Source: Pelargonium cotyledonis
Taxonomy: Eukaryota; Streptophyta; Magnoliopsida; Geraniales; Geraniaceae
Direction of reading: 5' to 3'
DNA length: 27,129 bases
Assembly: GCA_036897625.1 (NCBI GenBank)
Contig: JAYMTA010000544.1
Coordinates: 1 to 27,129, forward strand
The notes below the pieces were generated by a model that searched no databases, was not told the origin of the DNA, and saw only the letters and a program-made list of their open reading frames with translations. Numbering within the stretch: position 1 is the first letter of the stretch; each line of letters starts with the position of its first letter. The position numbers and the translations under genes are program-made. Shown here piece after piece: positions 23,839-27,129 of this stretch.

Positions 23839-25693
23839 ATTATCCACACATGCAATAATTTGAAATTTTCATGTGAAAACATTTAAAGCCCATGAAACTA
23901 TTATATTGATCAACAATATACAAAATACAAACAAATAAAAGTTCAAAGCTAACACAAAGGCAGCAAGTTCCAGTGATCTAGTAAAAAAAAGGACATTCAT
24001 TAGTGACCTTACTTTGATGGTAGATGCACCAATACAAACACATAAAAGTTCAAAGCTAACACATAAGCAGCAAGTTCCAATGATCTAGTAAAAAATGACA
24101 CCATATCCATAATTTCCCTAACTTGGATAGTAGATGCACCATTCAGCTCTAATTTGTATTCAATTCTGAAGCATTCTAATTGTAAAAATATGGCACTCAA
24201 ATGTTCAAAATAAGGGTCAATCCATACTTAAGAAAAAATCATAATTTTTTGAAAATATAGTTTAATAATGTTAAATGAACTTATGAAAACCTGAGCAATT
24301 ACAAAGATGAAACATTAATTTATAGATTGATTCCATATTCCTTCACACACACAAAAAATCTAAGAGAAACATATAATAGTTAAGACAATATAAAGCCAAA
24401 ATATTATAATAAGGGTAATGACATAAGGACACCCTAGCTATTGCCCATAAACATATAACTATGCTAAGTTATTTTTCATGACAATTAACTACTATGAATG
24501 TTACCTCCAAACTTATTGTCAAATAGATTTAAAGGAATATTCCCTTTTCTTTTATTATACCATTTTCTTTGATCATATGCACAACATGCAACTACCAAAT
24601 TTATGAAATTTCTAGTTTACCATTCAACTTTAATACTAATTAAGAAAATCCTTTCTTTTCTCTTGTACAGATTTCATCTGTCTTGCACTTCTCTCTGTTT
24701 CTCCTTGCTGCTGGCACATAGCATAACTATTTTTAGGGATATACCAACCGCCTGAACCCTTGGCTGGCAGATTGGCATTCTCCAGATCGTTATTTATTAA
24801 GAACTAAACCAAGGCGCTTAGAATAAGTCAATCCTTCCTATTCTTTTAGAGTTTTCCTATAATTCACTTTCTACAGTCAGACTAGAGCCAACCATCATCC
24901 CCACCACTGCTCCCTTGCCGGCATCCTGTTGCCCATCTTCCCTTTCCATTTTCCCTCCTCTCTTCCCCTTCTCTGTCTCCTTGTTGCTTTTGATACTGCT
25001 CCCTTGCTGGCCATCCTCCCTCTCCTCTCTCTTCTTCCCCTTGATCTCTCATTCTCTCTATTCTGTGGTGGTTGTACTGCACATCCGTTGCTGGTTGCTG
25101 CTGGCAGCAATTTCATCTCTCTCTCTCTCTCTCTCTCTCCTTTGAATTTTGAACAGTTTTGGCCTTTGGGTTTGGCTTTAGTTGATTTTGATTTCAATTT
25201 TGATTTTGAGTTGAGTTGATTATGAGGTTTCATTCTATTATAAGTTGATTTCGGGTCGAAATTAGTAGTAATCAATCCCATGAGTTAAGCCTACATTTAT
25301 TCAGCACATTCTCAATTCAATGCATATCAACTTAAGTAATAGTAAAATACACACACTAATGCACCAAATAAAATAGAAAGAAACCCAACAGGCAACTGAA
25401 ACAACTCAATACTAATCAATCCCATGAGGTAAGCCTACATTTATACAGCACATTCCAAATACAACACAAATCAACTGAAGTAATACTAATACACACACTA
25501 AAGCACCAAATGGAATAGTGAGAAACCCAATCTGAACAGGCAACTGAAACAACTCATATACAACACAAGATAGAAATAGTAAACGCCGATAACATGTAAG
25601 TTCATAGAAAGTTTTCATAATAACCTGTACAGGAAGTTCAAGCTTCGATCTTAGAGTAGCGCGGTCTTTTCCATCCTCACCTTCCTCCAATAG
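5981..25693 (-). CDS. TRA1: TRA1/TRRAP homologue, SAGA/NuA4 scaffold pseudokinase (5' part outside window)
   Basis: Scaffold of the SAGA and NuA4 histone acetyltransferase complexes; it contacts transcription activators in the nucleus. Exons in transcript order: 25693-25625, 23599-23518, 23358-23306, 23218-23120, 23056-21824, 21331-20333, 20260-19925, 19752-19494, 19387-19165, 19076-18698, 17091-16942, 16849-16628, 16517-16296, 15916-15263, 15041-14781, 14687-14340, 13030-12618, 12539-12110, 11992-10694, 10258-9998, 9918-9628, 9464-8982, 8626-8195, 8043-7765, 7524-6973, 6879-6670, 6100-5981. All introns are GT-AG and phases match. The sum is 10,359 nt, or 3452 residues plus TGA. Plant TRA1 is about 3860 residues (Arabidopsis TRA1A/TRA1B, from memory), so about 400 N-terminal residues lie beyond the right edge. 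Order: HEAT/TPR-like helical solenoid, FAT, low-complexity linker, PI3K-like pseudokinase, FATC ending DPTWHPWF. No frameshift or stop interrupts it. Introns 6101-6669, 8627-8981, 10259-10693, 15917-16295 and 21332-21823 hold nothing I recognise. Confidence 0.97.
6670..8043 (-). other. TRA1: Pseudokinase-encoding exons of TRA1
   Basis: Exons 8043-7765, 7524-6973 and 6879-6670 encode the PI3K-like lobe pair (window residues 3067-3413). Where an active PIKK has GDRHPSN in the catalytic loop, this protein has GGRSPNK (about 3270-3276): the catalytic Asp, His and Asn are replaced by Gly, Ser and Lys. The metal-binding HIDFG is replaced by QTDFH (about 3289-3293). These losses agree with TRA1/TRRAP being the catalytically dead member of the PIKK family. 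Confidence 0.85.
8859..8874. repeat. (GA)8 microsatellite in a TRA1 intron
   Basis: A perfect GA dinucleotide run in the intron 8627-8981. Confidence 0.9.
8982..9464 (-). other. TRA1: Low-complexity linker exon between FAT and pseudokinase
   Basis: This 161-residue exon starts ALYYWLRTYLLERRDVANKS and then carries a stretch rich in Gly, Ser, Gln, His and Asn. It returns to helix with AASAFDAAKDIMEALRSKHT. The middle part is probably disordered. It sits between the FAT and kinase-like regions and resembles the linker I recall in other plant TRA1 proteins. Confidence 0.75.
9559..9603. repeat. Short 30-bp-period direct repeat in a TRA1 intron
   Basis: AATCTATTAATATC occurs at 9560-9573 and again at 9590-9603, separated by an A-rich stretch. 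It is probably a small duplication. Confidence 0.7.
9628..11992 (-). other. TRA1: FAT-domain-encoding exons of TRA1
   Basis: Exons 11992-10694, 10258-9998 and 9918-9628 encode window residues about 2145-2761. These are alpha-helical, TPR-like repeats of the FAT domain, with blocks such as GYWQQAQSLFYQAMVKATQG, ALEQWWQLPEMSVHARIPLL and FPVKHKAEIYRLKGDFLLKL. The 1299-nt exon is the longest of the gene. Exact FAT limits are inferred from family knowledge. Confidence 0.75.
12090..12108. repeat. T19 tract forming part of a TRA1 5' splice site
   Basis: On the minus strand, exon 12539-12110 ends CAG and the intron opens with G (12109) followed by 19 T. The donor is therefore GTTTTTT rather than GTAAGT. 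Both neighbouring exons join in frame across it. Length slippage is likely here. Confidence 0.85.
13031..14339 (-). other. 1.3-kb TRA1 intron with a TRIM-like element
   Basis: Intron between exons 14687-14340 and 13030-12618. It is AT-rich. Its exon-proximal 5' part holds the TRIM-like element at 13957-14284. The rest (13031-13950) has no recognisable domain or RNA. Short frames at 13559-13870 look like chance. Confidence 0.7.
13957..14284 (-). mobile_element. TRIM-like miniature LTR retroelement relic
   Basis: Two direct repeats of about 105 bp, 13957-14064 and 14182-14284, are about three-quarters alike by eye. Shared blocks include GTATATCAA and TCTCAAACTTC. About 117 bp lies between them. 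Read on the minus strand, the first repeat ends TTTAACA and is followed by TGTTATCAGAAC (14181-14170). That matches 10 of 12 bases of TGGTATCAGAGC, the primer-binding site complementary to initiator tRNA-Met. A purine run GATGGGGAGAG lies just before the second repeat, like a polypurine tract. The internal part is too short to code, which is the TRIM layout. The copy is old and its ends are approximate. Confidence 0.65.
17092..18697 (-). other. 1.6-kb TRA1 intron with a MITE
   Basis: Intron between exons 19076-18698 and 17091-16942. Apart from the MITE at 17914-18158 it is AT-rich and featureless. Frames at 18433-18848 (plus) are antisense chance frames. Confidence 0.7.
17914..18158. mobile_element. 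Mariner/Stowaway-like MITE
   Basis: The left terminus 17914-17945 contains CCCTTTGTCCCAAAATG and GTGTCCACTTTC. The right terminus 18128-18158, when complemented, reads CCCCCTGTCCAAAAATGAAT followed by GTCCACTTTC. These are imperfect inverted repeats of about 31 bp enclosing about 185 bp. The 'CCCT..GTCCCAAAA' end recalls plant Stowaway/mariner MITEs, from memory. There is no coding capacity. No clean TA duplication is visible at the edges. Confidence 0.65.
23712..23729. repeat. (GA)n microsatellite
   Basis: About nine GA units in the 2.0-kb TRA1 intron. Confidence 0.9.
23807..23838. repeat. (GT)n microsatellite
   Basis: A GT run interrupted once (GTGTGCGTGTG), then at least 13 perfect units. 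Confidence 0.9.
23924..24141. repeat. Tandem duplication, period about 107 bp
   Basis: Copy 1 (23924-24030) and copy 2 (24031-24141) share AAAAGTTCAAAGCTAACACA, GCAAGTTCCA, TGATCTAGTAAAAAA and GTAGATGCACCA in the same order. Divergence is moderate, so the duplication is not recent. Confidence 0.85.
24890..25140. repeat. Pyrimidine-rich block ending in (CT)12
   Basis: The plus strand is dominated by C and T, with a partial internal repeat: ACTGCTCCCTTGCCGGC at 24905 and ACTGCTCCCTTGCTGGCC near 24997. It ends in (TC)12 at about 25116-25139. Long frames here on both strands (24882-25281) reflect this composition and are not genes. Confidence 0.75.
25268..25557. repeat. Tandem duplication, period about 144 bp
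   Basis: Copy 1 and copy 2 share AATCAATCCCATGAG, TAAGCCTACATTTAT, CAGCACATTC and AGGCAACTGAAACAACTCA. CCCATGAG recurs at 25277 and 25421, giving the 144-bp period. The copies lie within 70 bp of the 69-nt TRA1 exon's donor site. Confidence 0.85.
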
Positions 25694-27129
25694 CTATCAC
25701 CAATGAAGCACAAAAATAAATGTGGAAACAAATTAACATGACATAAAAAACAAAGAAACTGGCTGAATAAAGTGAACAGAAGAGCCACTAAAATGGAGGT
25801 AGAGAATCATATCAGCGCTCTATCTTTATAAACGCAGATTAGGCGTTCCAAGGACAACTAGATCAGCAATCTTACCTACCTAAGCATATACCTATTAGTC
25901 TGACATATCACCTCAGGTACATAAAGTAATCAAGAATCATGGACATCAAATAAGGCATACCACAAGCTTGGATATGTGTGATGTCCAATTGTAATAACAA
26001 CATCCATTTGCTTACTTGAGGGTAGGTTGTGGTAGGCAGCTGCCAATCATTTAACCAGTATTCATATGACACCAAAACTAGAACTGTGCCCGTAGCTCAA
26101 TGGTGTGGGTCCTTGCCTAATTCACTTGGAGCCACTGTTCAATATCCTTCGTTTTATTTTTCCTTTTCCTATTTGTACATTTGTGCTTTGGTTTATTTAT
26201 CTATCTTATTTATTTATTTTGCTTTCTGTTTTTATCTCTCTTTTGTTGTTTCTATGGTTGAGTTGATTTTTTTTCTATCATCTCTTCATCTTTTGGTTAT
26301 TATGATTTATTTGTTTCGCTTCTCTTTCATTGCTTCAATTTTTATGATCACAGTTTTACTTCGTTTTGATAATTAACTTATAGTATGAAATTGAAGAACT
26401 TGAATATGAATGATTTCATTGTATTTCTGTAAATGTTGAAACAAAATCAAATCAAATGTAAAATAAATATAATAAATTCTTTATATAGTATGCATTCAAA
26501 TATAAATAGTAAGCTAATTCAATTTTATTAAATTATTATATTTCTCAACTTGGAATTGGCTATTAAATAATTTCCTTTTTACAATTACCAACTAAGGGTA
26601 AAACAAATCTTAAGGAAAATCAAAATCAAACTAATTCAATTGTGCTGTCTCATTTATTGATTTTTACATAACTGTCGTACACTCTAATCACCATTATATA
26701 CACATCGTTTTGTGCTTGTGTGTGCTTTATACTTCTTTTTTTATGAGCAATGTCATTCACATTCATTTGAGATATAATTAATTTTTATAATATAATTTAA
26801 ATGTACTGGAAATTTAGTAAATAGAAACACCTTTGAATTTAATTAAAAAAACTATTGAGCTTGATTCTAAAGTTATTGTAGGCTAAACAGAATCAATGAC
26901 CTCTAATATTTAATAATCCGAACTAAAATGTATGCATATGCCTACCCTTCATCTGGGCTCCGCCATTGACAACAACTAACCCATTTCCCAAACAATCTTG
27001 GGATCGGCCAAAGCAAACCTTTAACAGAACTCTTTGGAATCATCTACTCATGCCCTCATCCACCAATGCTCTCTTTTTTGTTAAGCTGAGTATTATCTTA
27101 TCTTTGTGTGAGGTCCAGTAATATACAAC
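25694..27129 (-). other. TRA1 upstream intron sequence running off the right edge
   Basis: Exon 25693-25625 begins after an AG acceptor. I find no frame here matching the part of TRA1 that should precede LLEEGEDGKD, so the region is read as intron of at least 1.4 kb. It holds a tRNA-like SINE head near 26082-26150, a T-rich stretch to 26400 and AT-rich DNA. At 26940-27060 a more GC-balanced block with the inverted pair CCCAAACAATCTTGGG looks like the 3' part of an old retroposon, unidentified. Confidence 0.6.
26082..26150 (+). mobile_element. tRNA-derived SINE head (candidate)
   Basis: The sequence GCCCGTAGCTCAATGGTGTG contains TAGCTCAATGG at 26093-26103, a perfect Pol III A box (TRGYNNARNNGG type). 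About 35 bp on, TGTTCAATATCC (26136-26147) is a damaged B box. The spacing fits a tRNA-derived promoter, but the cloverleaf does not close and no anticodon arm is evident, so this is a SINE head and not a tRNA gene. T-rich sequence follows. No target-site duplication was found. Confidence 0.45.

Larger units (their letters stand above)
23600..25624 (-). other. 2.0-kb TRA1 intron rich in repeats
   Basis: Intron between the 69-nt exon 25693-25625 and exon 23599-23518. It contains (GA)n, (GT)n and (CT)n microsatellites, two tandem duplications and a pyrimidine-rich block. The remaining part (24142-24880) is AT-rich and unremarkable. Confidence 0.75.

Noticed and set aside
24882-25281. Overlapping frames of 66-128 residues on both strands
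   Set aside because: They are Glu/Arg/Gly-rich on one strand and Ser/Leu/Pro-rich on the other because of the CT/GA-rich repeat block inside a TRA1 intron.
23924-25557. CRISPR-like array
   Set aside because: The repeats are two-copy tandem duplications of 107 and 144 bp plus microsatellites in a plant intron, with no short repeats and unique spacers.
5981-25693. An active PI3K-like protein kinase such as ATM, ATR or TOR
   Set aside because: Catalytic-loop and DFG-type residues are missing, and the whole sequence from LLEEGEDGKD to WHPWF matches plant TRA1/TRRAP as I recall it.
26082-26150. A functional tRNA gene
   Set aside because: The A box is good, but the B box is damaged, the acceptor stem does not pair and no anticodon arm is formed.
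26029-26376. 115-residue hydrophobic plus-strand frame resembling a membrane protein
   Set aside because: It runs through the tRNA-like SINE head into a T-rich stretch; the hydrophobic residues (Phe, Leu, Ile) follow from T-rich codons and there is no family resemblance.

Overview
The window looks like nuclear DNA of a eudicot plant. It has many short canonical GT-AG introns, AT-rich non-coding DNA, plant-type retroelements, MITE-like elements, and two genes that read as plant proteins. I cannot name the species.

Layout. 1-3600 is gene-poor and full of transposon remains: the right end of a MITE (1-157), a decayed LINE that keeps ORF1 and a poly(A) tail but has no ORF2 (585-2155, minus), a small two-helix membrane-protein reading frame without a visible start (2745-2939, minus), and a young SINE with a perfect target-site duplication and a 41-nt poly(A) (3092-3259, minus). 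3604-5414 is a compact three-exon plus-strand gene for a 328-residue plant protein. Its promoter has two perfect mitosis-specific (MSA) elements and the protein has a classical destruction box, so I read it as a G2/M-phase protein removed by the APC/C.

5981-25693 (minus, continuing past the right edge) is the plant TRA1/TRRAP gene. I resolved 27 exons that join in frame into 3452 residues plus a stop. The first roughly 400 residues lie outside the window. TRA1 is the giant HEAT-FAT-pseudokinase scaffold that brings activators to the SAGA and NuA4 histone acetyltransferase complexes. The two genes converge, with about 400 bp between their likely poly(A) signals.

The large TRA1 introns hold the other mobile DNA: a TRIM-like miniature LTR element (13957-14284), a mariner/Stowaway-like MITE (17914-18158), two tandem duplications and microsatellites (23600-25624), and a tRNA-like SINE head (about 26082-26150). 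Exons and splice sites are intact throughout. I see no CRISPR, rRNA or functional tRNA gene. The least described item is the cell-cycle-like gene at 3833-5214.
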